From NCBI RefSeq assembly GCF_001295925.1, contig NZ_LJHQ01000003.1, positions 62,001 to 126,000 of the forward strand: a stretch of 64,000 nucleotides of DNA, given 5' to 3'. Position numbers and translations under genes: made by a program. Shown here in pieces: positions 36,347-46,482 of the stretch. Each line of letters opens with the position of its first letter. The first letter of the stretch is position 1. The stretch is from Allobosea sp. AAP35 (lineage in GTDB: Bacteria; Pseudomonadota; Alphaproteobacteria; Rhizobiales; Beijerinckiaceae). Under the pieces are notes generated by a model, which was not told the DNA's origin, made no database searches, and saw nothing but the letters and a program-made list of their open reading frames with translations.

Positions 36347-37144
36347 ATGAAACTCGCTTCGCTTCAGCACGGCCGGGATGGCCGCCTCGTCGTCGTCTCG
36401 CAGGATCTCACCCGCGCCACCGACGCCTTTCCGATCGTGCCGACGCTGCAGGCCGCCCTCGACGATTGGGATCGTCTTGCGCCACGCCTGGCCGATCTGG
36501 CGGTCAGTCTCGATCACGGATCGGTCCCCTCCTTCCGCTTTCACGAGCATGACTGCGCGGCGCCGCTGCCACGCGCCTATAGCCGGCTGGTCGTGTCGGA
36601 TACGAGCGTGCCGGTGCCGATGCGCTCGGACGGCACGCTGGGTCCCCGCGAGCCCATCCGCGCTCTGGACGAAAGCGCGGGCCTCGTCGCGCAGGCCGGC
36701 CTGGCCGCCATCATGGGCGATCTGCCCGCCGGTGCGAGCCCGGCGCAGGCCTTGGCCCGGATCCACCTCGTCATGCTTTCCTGCACGGTGCGGCAGCAGG
36801 AACAGGGAGGCCCGGAGCAGGCCCTGAGCTTTTCGCCCGTGGCGGTGACGCCAGACGAGATCGATGCCGCCTGGCGGGACGGCCGCATCGACCTGCCGCT
36901 GCTGCGCCAGATCAACCAGCAGCCGCCGCAGCATGGCGAGAGCGCCGCGGCCGATCTCGCCGGCCTGGTCGCGAAAGCGGCGCGGGGGCAAACGCTCGGC
37001 GCTGGAACGATCGTCATGGCGGGCGTGCCGATGCCGCCGGCTCAGCCGCTGCGCTTTGGCGACACGATCCGGATCGAAATGAAGGACCGGGCCGGTCATT
37101 CCATCTTCGGCGCGATCGAGCAGGAGCTTCTGCCCGCCGGCTGA
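36347..37144 (+). CDS. degenerate fumarylacetoacetate hydrolase family protein, probable pseudoenzyme
   Basis: A 265-residue protein. The N-terminal domain (MKLASLQHGRDGRLVVVS) and the C-terminal FGDTIRIEMKDRAGHSIFGA match FAH proteins of about 330 residues. The metal site is lost: the usual DFEAEVAVVTGD is aligned with VAQAGLAAIMGD, so both Glu ligands become Gln116 and Gly118, and the Asp of LVNDVSLRN is Cys146. The stretch holding the middle of the barrel is about 60 residues short. The frame is clean. I infer a retained non-enzymatic paralogue, or a slowly decaying gene. It is divergent from the TRAP binding protein gene. Confidence 0.75.
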   Translation: MKLASLQHGRDGRLVVVSQDLTRATDAFPIVPTLQAALDDWDRLAPRLADLAVSLDHGSVPSFRFHEHDCAAPLPRAYSRLVVSDTSVPVPMRSDGTLGPREPIRALDESAGLVAQAGLAAIMGDLPAGASPAQALARIHLVMLSCTVRQQEQGGPEQALSFSPVAVTPDEIDAAWRDGRIDLPLLRQINQQPPQHGESAAADLAGLVAKAARGQTLGAGTIVMAGVPMPPAQPLRFGDTIRIEMKDRAGHSIFGAIEQELLPAG

Positions 37145-37253
37145 ACCGGGCAAGACTTCGGTCTTGGCGGCGCTAAGTGCTTGGCGCCCGCCGACGCGGC
37201 GGCTACCCTGTGGCTGAAACCGCTGAAGCCTGTCGCCAGAGTTCAACGCCGCC

Positions 37254-37787
37254 ATGATCGATCCCGTGCCGTTCTACACCGCCAGCGTGCCGCTCGCCTT
37301 CTTCGTCTGGGGGCCGGTTCTGGTGATGGTGCTATTTTGGGCTGTCGGCATCTGGTCGAGCCGGCAGGGCGTGCCGCGCATGCTGGAGAATGACTGGAAC
37401 GGCTTTAACGTCGCCGATGTCGAGAAGCTCTTCGCCATGTATGGCGAGAAACATCGTGCCCGCTACCGCAACCGGGTGCTGCCGGCCGACGTCGCCTGCG
37501 CCTTCACCTATGCCATCGTCGGCGCGATCCTGATCGCTGGCCTGACGATGCGCGGCCAGCCGCTGTGGCTGGCGGCCTTGTGCGGCGGCGGCTGGCTGCT
37601 GGGCGGCCTGGCCGATGTCGCCGAGAACCTGGCCGTCGCCCGGCTGCTCGACAACTATCCCAAGGTCGAGGCCCGCGATGTCGCCTTCGCCAGCCGCGTG
37701 ACGCAGCTCAAGCTGGTGCTGTTCCTGGCTGGTACGGTCGGGGCGATCATGGCGGCCTATCTGGTGTTCAAGCCGCTGGCAGCTTGA
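37254..37787 (+). CDS. membrane protein, function unknown
   Basis: A 177-residue protein with four predicted hydrophobic segments (about 8-32, 78-95, 103-120 and 150-170). Between the first and second is a soluble loop with RMLENDWNGFNVADVEKLF. No catalytic motif is recognised. The start is ATG 37254. It precedes creA by 79 bp in the same direction. Confidence 0.7.
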   Translation: MIDPVPFYTASVPLAFFVWGPVLVMVLFWAVGIWSSRQGVPRMLENDWNGFNVADVEKLFAMYGEKHRARYRNRVLPADVACAFTYAIVGAILIAGLTMRGQPLWLAALCGGGWLLGGLADVAENLAVARLLDNYPKVEARDVAFASRVTQLKLVLFLAGTVGAIMAAYLVFKPLAA

Positions 37788-37866
37788 AGCTTCGCTGCTC
37801 TGGCAGGACGGGGCTGCGACAACCATATCCGGTCCGGCGGCGCGCGGCCGCAGGAGAGACGAGACC

Positions 37867-38379
37867 ATGAAAGCCCTTGCTGCCACCGTTTCAGCTGTTC
37901 TGCTCGGCCTTGCGGCCTTTCCGGCCCCGGCTTCGGCGCAGGAAGATCTGATCTTCAAGAAATCGACTGTCTGGAAGATGCTGACGCCGGACCACAAGCT
38001 CGCGGTCTACGGTGTCGATGATCCCGTCGTCGAGGGCGTTGCCTGCCATTACACCGTCCCCGAGAAGGGCGGCGTCGCCGGCATGTTCGGCGTCGCCGAG
38101 GAGGTCTCGGAGATTTCGCTCGCCTGCCGCCAGATCGGCCAGATCAGGTTCAAGGACAAGACCGACCAGGGCGATGTCGTGTTCCGCGAGCGCCGCTCGC
38201 TGATCTGGAAGAAGATGCAGATCGTGCGCGGCTGCGACGTCAAGCGCAACGTGCTGATCTACATGGCGTATTCCGACAAGCTGATCGAGGGTTCGCCGCA
38301 GAACTCGACCTCGACCGTGCCGATCATGCCCTGGGGCGGGGTTGGCGAACCGGCGAAGTGCGCCGACTGGATCAAGTGA
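37867..38379 (+). CDS. creA: CreA family protein
   Basis: A 170-residue exported protein. The signal peptide ends ASAQ near residue 25. The mature region has the CreA pattern: VYGVDDPVVEGVACHYTVPEKGG, split by the family's conserved Asp-Asp-Pro, then EISLACRQIG and a C-terminal YSDKLIEGSPQNSTS. CreA is widespread in proteobacteria and its function is unsettled. It starts at ATG 37867 after a GGAGAG site. Confidence 0.88.
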   Translation: MKALAATVSAVLLGLAAFPAPASAQEDLIFKKSTVWKMLTPDHKLAVYGVDDPVVEGVACHYTVPEKGGVAGMFGVAEEVSEISLACRQIGQIRFKDKTDQGDVVFRERRSLIWKKMQIVRGCDVKRNVLIYMAYSDKLIEGSPQNSTSTVPIMPWGGVGEPAKCADWIK

Positions 38380-38415
38380 GGTCGATGACCTCAGCGACCT
38401 TCAGTTGAGCAGACC

Positions 38416-38751
38416 TCACCCCCCGCAGGTGATGACCAGCGGCTGCTCGGGGACAGCAGACGGCGTGACCTTCGCCTTCGACAGCGAGCCGGTGAAATCC
38501 TCGCGCGAGGCCAGGCCGAAAGAACTCGCCTTGGCATAGCCCTGGGCCTCGCACCAGGCATCGGCAACGATCTTGCCGCATTCCGATTTGCTGGAGATGC
38601 AATCGGCAACGCCGTAGCCGTCTCCGGCCGGGATCAGGAAGGTACGCTGGTCGCTGGGAGCGGCGTTCGTGCGGGTCGTCGGCAGGACCGAGAGGGACAG
38701 GCCCGCTCCGACGATCCCGAACAGGCCGATCAGGGCAACGGCGCGGCGCAT
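38416..38751 (-). CDS. small exported Cys-containing protein, function unknown
   Basis: A 111-residue protein with a signal peptide or membrane anchor (ALIGLFGIVGAGLSLSVLP). The mature part begins with a small FLIPAGDGYGVADCI block that resembles short exported proteins of Hyphomicrobiales, and has four Cys (DCISSKSECG, WCEAQGY, VITCGG). ATG 38751 has GAGGAAG at good spacing. It is convergent with creA. Confidence 0.7.
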   Translation of the reverse strand: MRRAVALIGLFGIVGAGLSLSVLPTTRTNAAPSDQRTFLIPAGDGYGVADCISSKSECGKIVADAWCEAQGYAKASSFGLASREDFTGSLSKAKVTPSAVPEQPLVITCGG

Positions 38752-39070
38752 TGGTGGCTTCCTCGTGTTCGATGGGCGCACAACCCTCGATCCGAGAGAA
38801 TGGTTCCAATCGGTTAAATTAGAATGAATCAGCGGCCTTTTGATGCTGCACTGCGGCAGAAAAACGGCGCCTCTTGACGTAAGCGCCGGTCGCCGGCAAA
38901 GTTCGCACGATGACGCGAGCCCTCAACCCAATTTGCATGATTTGCCGCTAGCTTTCGCTGGCCGGCTGCTCACGTCCTCATCCTGAAACGGTAAAGACGC
39001 AACAGCGCCCCGGCCAGCGGCCAGGCCCGCCTTCGTTCGTTTTCACCGTTGACCAGGATACCCCGCTCCG
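38752..39070. other. intergenic region upstream of cysS
   Basis: A 319-bp region between divergent genes. A TTGACG at 38874-38879 could be a -35 box for cysS, and an A/T-rich stretch lies at about 38810-38830 near the leftward gene. No T-box, riboswitch fold or small gene was recognised. Confidence 0.45.
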
Positions 39071-40617
<1,547 letters not shown>

Positions 40618-40621
<4 letters not shown>

Positions 40622-41001
40622 GCGTCGTTGCCGACCTGCTGTCGCCTCCGAGCCTCGCGGCTGTGGCCGAGGCTCTCAACGCCTATGCGCGCCTCGTAGC
40701 GGCAGCCTATGGGGACCGCCTGGTTGGCTTGTATCTGTTCGGCAGCCGTGCTCGCGGCGACCACCATGCCGGCAGCGACGCGGATGTTGCCGTGATCCTG
40801 CACCGCTTCGAGGGCTCGGCGCTCGACGAGAAGATGCGGCTGGTCGATCTTGGCTTCGACGCGTTGACTGAGGCAGGGCTGATGATCCAGCCTTGGCCTT
40901 TCACTGAGGATGAGTGGAGCGCGCAGGAGGCACGTGGCCGCTTTGCCGGCCTGCTTGCCGCGGCACGGCGGGATGCCAAGCCGCTTGAAGGCGCGCTATG
41001 A
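40618..41001 (+). CDS. MNT-domain nucleotidyltransferase (MntA-like antitoxin)
   Basis: A 127-residue minimal nucleotidyltransferase. The Pol-beta motif is [19 protein letters not shown] (Gly42-Ser43, Asp54 and Asp56), with the metal-binding aspartates intact. Such proteins pair with HEPN toxins and can inactivate them by transferring AMP to a tyrosine. It overlaps cysS upstream and the HEPN gene downstream by four bases each. The antitoxin role is inferred from the pair. Confidence 0.85.
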
Positions 41002-41393
41002 GACCGCATCTCGAAAAGGCGCGGCAGTCCTTGCGGTCGGCCGGCCTGCTCCTGCAGGCGGCAGACTTCGATGGCGCGGTGAATCGTGCCTACTATGCCT
41101 GCTACGATGCAGCGCGGGCGGTTCTGGAGACGATCGCACATCTGGATACCCGCGAGGTCAAGACGCATGCCGGCCTCATTCGCCTGTTCAATCTCAAGAT
41201 CGTGAAGCCGGGATTGATGCCGCTGGCCATTGGCCGATTGATCGGCCGCGAGGAGCAGCTGCGACTGTTCGCGGACTATGGAGACGGCGTCCAGGAGCGC
41301 GCCGAGGCAGAGTTGGCTGTCGTTCAGGCCACCGATTTCGTTACGGCATGCGCTGATCTCATCGAACGCGATGGTGGAGGGATGTCGCCATGA
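40998..41393 (+). CDS. HEPN-domain protein (HepT-like toxin)
   Basis: A 131-residue helical HEPN protein. The family core FDGAVNRAYYACYDAARAVL is visible near 24-43, and KTHAGLIRLF follows. HEPN proteins of this class are RNA-cleaving toxins regulated by the adjacent MNT protein. The Tyr-rich AYYACY segment and an Arg-x4-His (REVKTH) are candidates for active-site or modification positions, but I cannot be sure which. It overlaps both neighbours by four bases. Confidence 0.83.
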   Translation: MRPHLEKARQSLRSAGLLLQAADFDGAVNRAYYACYDAARAVLETIAHLDTREVKTHAGLIRLFNLKIVKPGLMPLAIGRLIGREEQLRLFADYGDGVQERAEAELAVVQATDFVTACADLIERDGGGMSP

Positions 41394-42013
41394 TGTCCCC
41401 CGCCTCCCGCGAGCCCATCGTCATCGCCGATGCCGGCCCGCTCCTGCGGCTGGCGGCGGCGGGGCTGTTGCCCATGCTGGCCCGCCTCAACCGGCGCATC
41501 GTGCTGGTCGATCGCGTCGAGGACGAACTCGTCGGCGATGCGAGCAAGCCCTACGCCGCCGAGATCGCGGCCTGGATCGCGGCCGAGGGCGACGCTTTGC
41601 TGCGCGTCCAGACGATCATCGGCGAGGGCATCGCGGCGCTGAAGGCCCGCGTCCGCACGCCCGACGAGGATGCGCGGCTCAAATCCGGCCTGCGCAACTC
41701 CGGCGAACTGGCCTTGCGCGAATTCGTCGATCTCTGGCGGCCCGACAGCCTCTCCTCGGCGGTCGTGCTCTATGAGGACCGCAAGGTGCCCAACCTCTTC
41801 CTGGAGGTCGACTATCCCGTCACCCTGATGACGACGCGCGCCTTTGTGCGAACGGTCGCGTCCTGGGGGATCAATCTCGATGCGCCGGCCGCGCTGGAGG
41901 CGGTCACCGCACTCTACGATCTGAAACCCGCCATGATCGGCGATATTGATCCGCAAACGCCCGTCGATTTGCGGCGGCTACCCATCCCCCTGCAAGAAAA
42001 AGAAAACCCATGA
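41390..42013 (+). CDS. PIN-like domain protein
   Basis: A 207-residue protein. The N-terminus EPIVIADAGPLLRLAAAGLL matches the PIN-like (DUF3368-type) nuclease fold with Asp14 as first acidic residue, and VDRVEDELVGDAS supplies a Glu/Asp cluster like the second site. Later residues (VPNLFLEVDYPVTLMTTRAF) could carry the third. It is longer than VapC toxins. It is coupled to the HEPN gene by a 4-bp overlap and to a tiny ORF downstream. Function as a third RNase partner is a guess. Confidence 0.7.
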   Translation: MMSPASREPIVIADAGPLLRLAAAGLLPMLARLNRRIVLVDRVEDELVGDASKPYAAEIAAWIAAEGDALLRVQTIIGEGIAALKARVRTPDEDARLKSGLRNSGELALREFVDLWRPDSLSSAVVLYEDRKVPNLFLEVDYPVTLMTTRAFVRTVASWGINLDAPAALEAVTALYDLKPAMIGDIDPQTPVDLRRLPIPLQEKENP

Positions 42014-42120
42014 CCCCGAAAATCCGCCCCGCCGGTTCGCTCTCCGTCGCCATCAAGCTCGTCATGCTCGCCATGGTCGTGCCGCGCGTGCTCAGCTTCA
42101 AGCTGCGGCGCAAGCCGTGA
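42010..42120 (+). CDS. 36-residue hydrophobic basic peptide linking PIN and cimA genes
   Basis: ATG 42010 overlaps the PIN gene stop (ATGA) and the TGA at 42118 overlaps the GTG start of cimA. The predicted peptide begins MTPKIRPAGSLS, has a hydrophobic middle VAIKLVMLAMVVP and ends with basic FKLRRKP. It may be a short membrane peptide or only a translational bridge that delivers ribosomes to cimA. It is too short for homology by eye. Confidence 0.5.
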   Translation: MTPKIRPAGSLSVAIKLVMLAMVVPRVLSFKLRRKP

Positions 42121-43715
42121 CCGGCCAGCGCATCCATCTCTTCGACACGACTTTGCGCGACGGCGCGCAGACCACCGGCGTCGATTTCTCGCTCGACGAC
42201 AAGCGCGCGGTCGCGGGCCTGCTCGACCGGCTCGGCATCGACTATGTCGAGGGCGGTTACCCCGGCGCCAACCCGCTCGACACCGCCTTTTTCGCGGAAA
42301 AGCCGACGAAACACGCCAAATTCGCCGCTTTCGGCATGACCAAGCGGGCCGGGCGCTCGGCCGCCAACGACCCCGGGCTCAATGCGCTGCTGCAGGCAAA
42401 GGCGGATGCCATCGTCTTCGTCGCCAAGGCCTGGGACTACCATGTCCATGTCGCGCTCGAGATTTCGCTTGAAGACAACCTCGCCGGCATCCGCGAAAGC
42501 GTGGAAGCCGCCAAGGCCGCCGGCCGCGAGGTCATGCTCGATTGCGAGCATTTCTTCGACGGCTACAAGGCCAATGCCGATTACGCGCTCGCCTGCGCCC
42601 GCACAGCTTATGAGGCCGGCGCCCGATGGGTCGTGCTCTGCGACACCAATGGCGGCACGCTGCCCGACGAGATCGGTGCCATCGTCACCGCGGTGACGAA
42701 AATCGTTCCGGGCGACCATCTCGGCATCCACGCCCATGACGATTGCGGCTGCGCCGTCGCCAATTCGCTGGCCGCGATCGAGGCCGGCGCGCGCCAGATC
42801 CAGGGCACGCTGAACGGGCTGGGCGAGCGCTGCGGCAACGCCAATCTGGTGACGCTGATCGGCACGCTGAAGCTGAAGCCGCGCTATCGCGAGCGCTTCG
42901 CCATCGGCGTCGACGAGAAGCAGCTCGGCGAGCTCGCCCATGTCTCGCGCGCGCTCGACGAGATGCTCAACCGCGCGCCCAACCGCCACGCCCCTTTTGT
43001 GGGCGCCTCGGCCTTCGCCACCAAGGCCGGCATCCATGCCTCGGCCGTGCTGAAGGACCCGCGCACCTATGAGCATGTCCCGCCGGAGGCCGTCGGCAAC
43101 CGGCGCAAGGTGCTGATCTCGGACCAGGGCGGCAAGTCCAACCTCGTTTCCGAACTGGAGCGCATCGGCGTCACGCTCGGCCGCGACGACCCCCGGCTCG
43201 GCCGCGTGCTGGAGGAGGTCAAGGAGAAGGAGGCGCAGGGCTACGCTTTCGAGGGCGCCGACGCCTCGTTTTATCTGCTCGCCCGGCGCATCATGGGCGA
43301 GGTCCCGGCCTATTTCGAGGTCGAGCGTTTCAAGGTCAATGTCGAGCGCCGTTACAACGCGATCGGCGATCTCGTCACCTTCTCCGAGGCGATCGTGAAG
43401 GTGAAGGTCGGCGACGATGTCCTGATCTCGGCTGCCGAGGGCGCGGCCGGCCCGGTCAACGCGCTCGACGTCGCGCTGCGCAAGGATCTGGGCCGCTATC
43501 AGTCGCTGATCTCAGGGCTTCGCCTCGTCGACTACAAGGTCCGCATCTTCCAGGGCGGCACGGACGCCGTCACCCGCGTCCTGATCGAGTCGGCGGACGA
43601 GACCGGCGAGCGCTGGACCACGGTGGGGGTGAGCGCCAACATCATCGACGCGTCGTTTCAGGCGCTTGTCGACTCGATCACCTACAAGTTGATGCGGGCC
43701 GGCGCGACGGGGTAG
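42117..43715 (+). CDS. cimA: (R)-citramalate synthase
   Basis: A 532-residue enzyme of the LeuA/CimA family that condenses pyruvate with acetyl-CoA, opening the threonine-independent route to isoleucine. HMGL-like barrel motifs are LFDTTLRDGAQTTGV near residue 8, LCDTNGGTLPDEI, HAHDDCGCAVANSLAA and GLGERCGNANL. The C-terminal regulatory LeuA-dimer domain is present (about 390-525). GTG 42117 gives the family start; upstream codons of the open frame lie in the PIN and mini-ORF sequences. It is the last gene of the cysS chain and is followed by a palindromic repeat. Confidence 0.93.
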   Translation: MTGQRIHLFDTTLRDGAQTTGVDFSLDDKRAVAGLLDRLGIDYVEGGYPGANPLDTAFFAEKPTKHAKFAAFGMTKRAGRSAANDPGLNALLQAKADAIVFVAKAWDYHVHVALEISLEDNLAGIRESVEAAKAAGREVMLDCEHFFDGYKANADYALACARTAYEAGARWVVLCDTNGGTLPDEIGAIVTAVTKIVPGDHLGIHAHDDCGCAVANSLAAIEAGARQIQGTLNGLGERCGNANLVTLIGTLKLKPRYRERFAIGVDEKQLGELAHVSRALDEMLNRAPNRHAPFVGASAFATKAGIHASAVLKDPRTYEHVPPEAVGNRRKVLISDQGGKSNLVSELERIGVTLGRDDPRLGRVLEEVKEKEAQGYAFEGADASFYLLARRIMGEVPAYFEVERFKVNVERRYNAIGDLVTFSEAIVKVKVGDDVLISAAEGAAGPVNALDVALRKDLGRYQSLISGLRLVDYKVRIFQGGTDAVTRVLIESADETGERWTTVGVSANIIDASFQALVDSITYKLMRAGATG

Positions 43716-43736
43716 ACCCGGCTATCCTATACGCGC

Positions 43737-43852
43737 CGTCATCCCGGGCGCAGCGAAGCGGAGACCCGGGATCCATTCCGGAGCCTAAACCGGAGAGGCT
43801 CCGGAATGGATCCCGGATCGGCGCGGCTTTCAACCGCTTGTCCGGGATGACG
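43737..43852. repeat. REP-like palindromic element with internal perfect hairpin
   Basis: Outer arms CGTCATCCCGG (43737-43747) and CCGGGATGACG (43842-43852) enclose a second, perfect 19-bp inverted repeat (43768-43786 with 43796-43814). This class of element is common between Rhizobiales genes. It lies between the convergent cimA and the next gene and may serve as terminator. Confidence 0.85.
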
Positions 43853-43874
43853 GGGAGGGTGGTGGCAGCGCTCC

Positions 43875-44222
43875 TCACTCCGTCAAACGAATGACCTTGT
43901 CCCTGCAGAGATTCATGTCCTCGGCGTCGCTCTCGACAGCGTCGTCGAACCGCGCCAGCACGAAATAGCTGCAGCCGGCGGGCTTGTTCAGCTTCACCGC
44001 GATGCTTTTGCCCGGTGCCAGCGGCTTGGCGATCTTGCCGACGAGGCGGGGCTGGTCGCCGCCGGTGGCGATCTCGAACAGCGTCAGCGGCACCGAACGC
44101 ATATTCGTCACGGTGATCTGGGCCGGCGGCTTGGCGCTCTGGGCGGTGGCGGGCAGGGTCGCCGCCAGCAGGCCGGCGGGCAAAGCGAGCAGGCTCGCCA
44201 GAACAAGTCGGTCGATCGTCAT
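43875..44222 (-). CDS. small exported protein, function unknown
   Basis: A 115-residue protein with a signal peptide (core LASLLALPAGLLAATLP, cut near TAQS). The mature part, ITVTNMRSVPLTLFEI then LAPGKSIAVKLNKPAGCSYFV, looks like a small beta-sandwich of the tail-fibre or chaperone-like type. Two Cys are present (GCSYF, NLCRDK). ATG 44222 gives the best signal peptide. It is divergent from the Atm1-type exporter. Confidence 0.68.
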   Translation of the reverse strand: MTIDRLVLASLLALPAGLLAATLPATAQSAKPPAQITVTNMRSVPLTLFEIATGGDQPRLVGKIAKPLAPGKSIAVKLNKPAGCSYFVLARFDDAVESDAEDMNLCRDKVIRLTE

Positions 44223-44384
44223 GACTTTTTGTCCCCGATGACGCGCTTGCAGCGCTAAGCGATCTGACACCCGGCTTGGGACGGAAGCAAGGCGGCTGCG
44301 GGGCTGGGAGAATGTTGTTCTCCACCTCATGCATTCCCCGGCGAATGCGCCTATATCGACCTCCCAACCTGGAATCGTCCCAAG

Positions 44385-46298
44385 ATGTCACCGCCTGCCG
44401 CGCCGCCACCGGCGCAGACCTTCGCGCGCTCCGCCGTGCTCCAGCCGGGCTCGGGCTTCGTGGAAACCTTCCGCGCGCTCTGGCCCTATCTCTGGCCGGC
44501 CGATCGAGCCGATCTGCGCCGCCGCGTCGTGCTGGCCTTCATCCTGCTGGTGTTGGGCCGTGTCGTGCTGATGGGCGTGCCCTTCGCCTTCAAATGGGCG
44601 ACGGACGCACTCGCCAACACGCCGTCGAGCCTGGAGAACTGGCTGCCCTGGCTGGTCGGGGCGCCGCTTGCCCTGACTGTGCTCTACGGTCTCGCCCGCG
44701 TCGGCTCGGCAGCCTTCATTCAGGCGCGCGATGCGCTGTTTGCGCCCGTCTTCATGCATGCGGTGCGCACGCTGGCGCTGCAGACCTTCGGGCACCTGCA
44801 CCATCTCTCGCTGCGCTTCCATCTCGAGCGCAAGACCGGCGGCCTGACGCGCGTGCTGGAGCGCGGCCGCAACGGCATCGAGGAGATGGTCCGTCTCGGC
44901 CTGAACCAGCTCGTGCCGGTGGTGATCGAGCTGATTTTGATCACCGCCGTGCTGCTGACGATCTTCAACTGGGTCTATGTCGTCGTGCTGGTGGTGATGG
45001 TCACCACCTACATGGCCTACACCATCAAGGCGACGGAGTGGCGCATCGCTATCCGCACCCAGATGAACGAATCCGACACCGACGCCAATTCGAAGGCGAT
45101 CGACTCGCTGCTGAACTACGAGACGGTGAAGTATTTCGGCGCCGAGGCCCGCGAGACCGCCCGATACAACATCTCGATGGCGCGTTATGAGCGCAATTCG
45201 ATCAAGGCCTACACCTCGCTCGCCTGGCTGAATTTCGGCCAGGCCGCGATCTTCGCCACGGGCCTGACGATCTCGATGGTGATGGCGGTGCAGGGCTTCC
45301 GTGCGGGCACGCTGACGGTCGGCGATTTCGTGCTGATCAACGCCATGCTGATCCAGCTCTATCAGCCGCTGAATTTCATGGGCACCGTCTATCGCGAGAT
45401 CAAGCAGGCGACGCTCGACATCGAGCAGATGTTCTCTCTGATCGGCAAGGATCCCGAGATCCAGGACAAGCCGGGCGCGAAGCCCCTGGTCGTGCCAGCG
45501 GGCGAAGTCACCTTCGAGGACGTGCATTTCGCCTATATCCCCGAGCGGCCGATCCTGAAGGGCATCTCCTTCACCGTGCCGGCCGGCAAGACGATCGCCA
45601 TCGTCGGCCCGTCTGGCGCCGGAAAATCGACGATCTCGCGCCTGCTCTTCCGCTTCTACGAGCCGCAGAAGGGGCGCATCCTGATCGACGGCCAGCCCAT
45701 CGCCGATGTCCAGCAGGTGTCCTTGCGCGCCGCGATCGGCATGGTCCCGCAGGACACGGTGCTGTTCAACGACACGATCCGCTACAACATCGAATATGGC
45801 CGCCCCGACGCCACGGAGGCCGAGATCGAGGAGGCCGCGCGGCTTGCCCAGATCGACCGCTTCATCAAATCCCTGCCCGACGGCTACGCCACCTCGGTCG
45901 GCGAACGCGGCCTGAAGCTCTCGGGCGGCGAGAAGCAGCGCGTCGCCATCGCCCGCACGATCCTGAAAGGCCCGCCCGTGCTGGTCCTGGACGAGGCGAC
46001 CTCGGCGCTCGATTCCTTCACCGAGAAGGAGATCCAGGACGCGCTGGATCTGGTCAGCCGCGGCCGCACCACGCTGGTCATCGCCCATCGGCTCTCCACC
46101 GTGATCAATGCCGACGAGATCATCGTGCTCGAAAAGGGGCTGATCGCCGAGCGCGGCAACCATGGCGAACTCCTCGCTGCCGACGGCATTTATGCCGCGC
46201 TCTGGAACCGCCAGCGCCAGGTCGACGAGGCCAAGGCGACGCTCCAGCGCGCCAGTGCCGAAGAAGAGCCGAGCGTGCGCGTGACGCTGGCGCCGTAG
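44385..46298 (+). CDS. Atm1-type ABC exporter
   Basis: A 637-residue half-transporter with an N-terminal six-helix membrane domain (about 45-340) and a C-terminal ATPase. It has the Atm1/HMT1 mark DSLLNYETVKYFGAE near 235, Walker A GPSGAGKST, signature LSGGEKQR, Walker B VLVLDEATSALD and the H-loop AHRLST. Atm1 homologues export glutathione-based or persulfide compounds and aid metal tolerance or cytosolic Fe-S maturation. In many Hyphomicrobiales the gene precedes psd and pssA, as it loosely does here. It acts as a homodimer in the inner membrane. Confidence 0.92.
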   Translation: MSPPAAPPPAQTFARSAVLQPGSGFVETFRALWPYLWPADRADLRRRVVLAFILLVLGRVVLMGVPFAFKWATDALANTPSSLENWLPWLVGAPLALTVLYGLARVGSAAFIQARDALFAPVFMHAVRTLALQTFGHLHHLSLRFHLERKTGGLTRVLERGRNGIEEMVRLGLNQLVPVVIELILITAVLLTIFNWVYVVVLVVMVTTYMAYTIKATEWRIAIRTQMNESDTDANSKAIDSLLNYETVKYFGAEARETARYNISMARYERNSIKAYTSLAWLNFGQAAIFATGLTISMVMAVQGFRAGTLTVGDFVLINAMLIQLYQPLNFMGTVYREIKQATLDIEQMFSLIGKDPEIQDKPGAKPLVVPAGEVTFEDVHFAYIPERPILKGISFTVPAGKTIAIVGPSGAGKSTISRLLFRFYEPQKGRILIDGQPIADVQQVSLRAAIGMVPQDTVLFNDTIRYNIEYGRPDATEAEIEEAARLAQIDRFIKSLPDGYATSVGERGLKLSGGEKQRVAIARTILKGPPVLVLDEATSALDSFTEKEIQDALDLVSRGRTTLVIAHRLSTVINADEIIVLEKGLIAERGNHGELLAADGIYAALWNRQRQVDEAKATLQRASAEEEPSVRVTLAP

Positions 46299-46305
46299 GG
46301 CTCTT

Positions 46306-46385
46306 CCTTCTCCCCTTGCGGGAGAAGGTGGCGCGCAGCGCCGGATGAGGGGTCGCACTGTGCTTCCCGTCATTGCGAGCGCAGC
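46306..46385. repeat. palindromic element plus solo REP half-site
   Basis: CCTTCTCCC/GGGAGAAGG forms a 9-bp hairpin (46306-46314 with 46320-46328), followed by the GGCGCGCAGCGCCGGATGAG consensus often seen downstream of Rhizobiales genes. At 46367-46385 is a 19-bp copy of one arm of the element at 7902-7991 without its partner. The hairpin follows the exporter gene and may end its transcript. Confidence 0.75.
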
Positions 46386-46482
46386 CGGCGTCCACTTTAA
46401 ATCCGCTCGCAACTGCGGCGCGGTTTCTGCATCCTGACGGCAGGAGCCGCCAGCTCCACATTCGCGAGCCGGGGGGCTTTCC

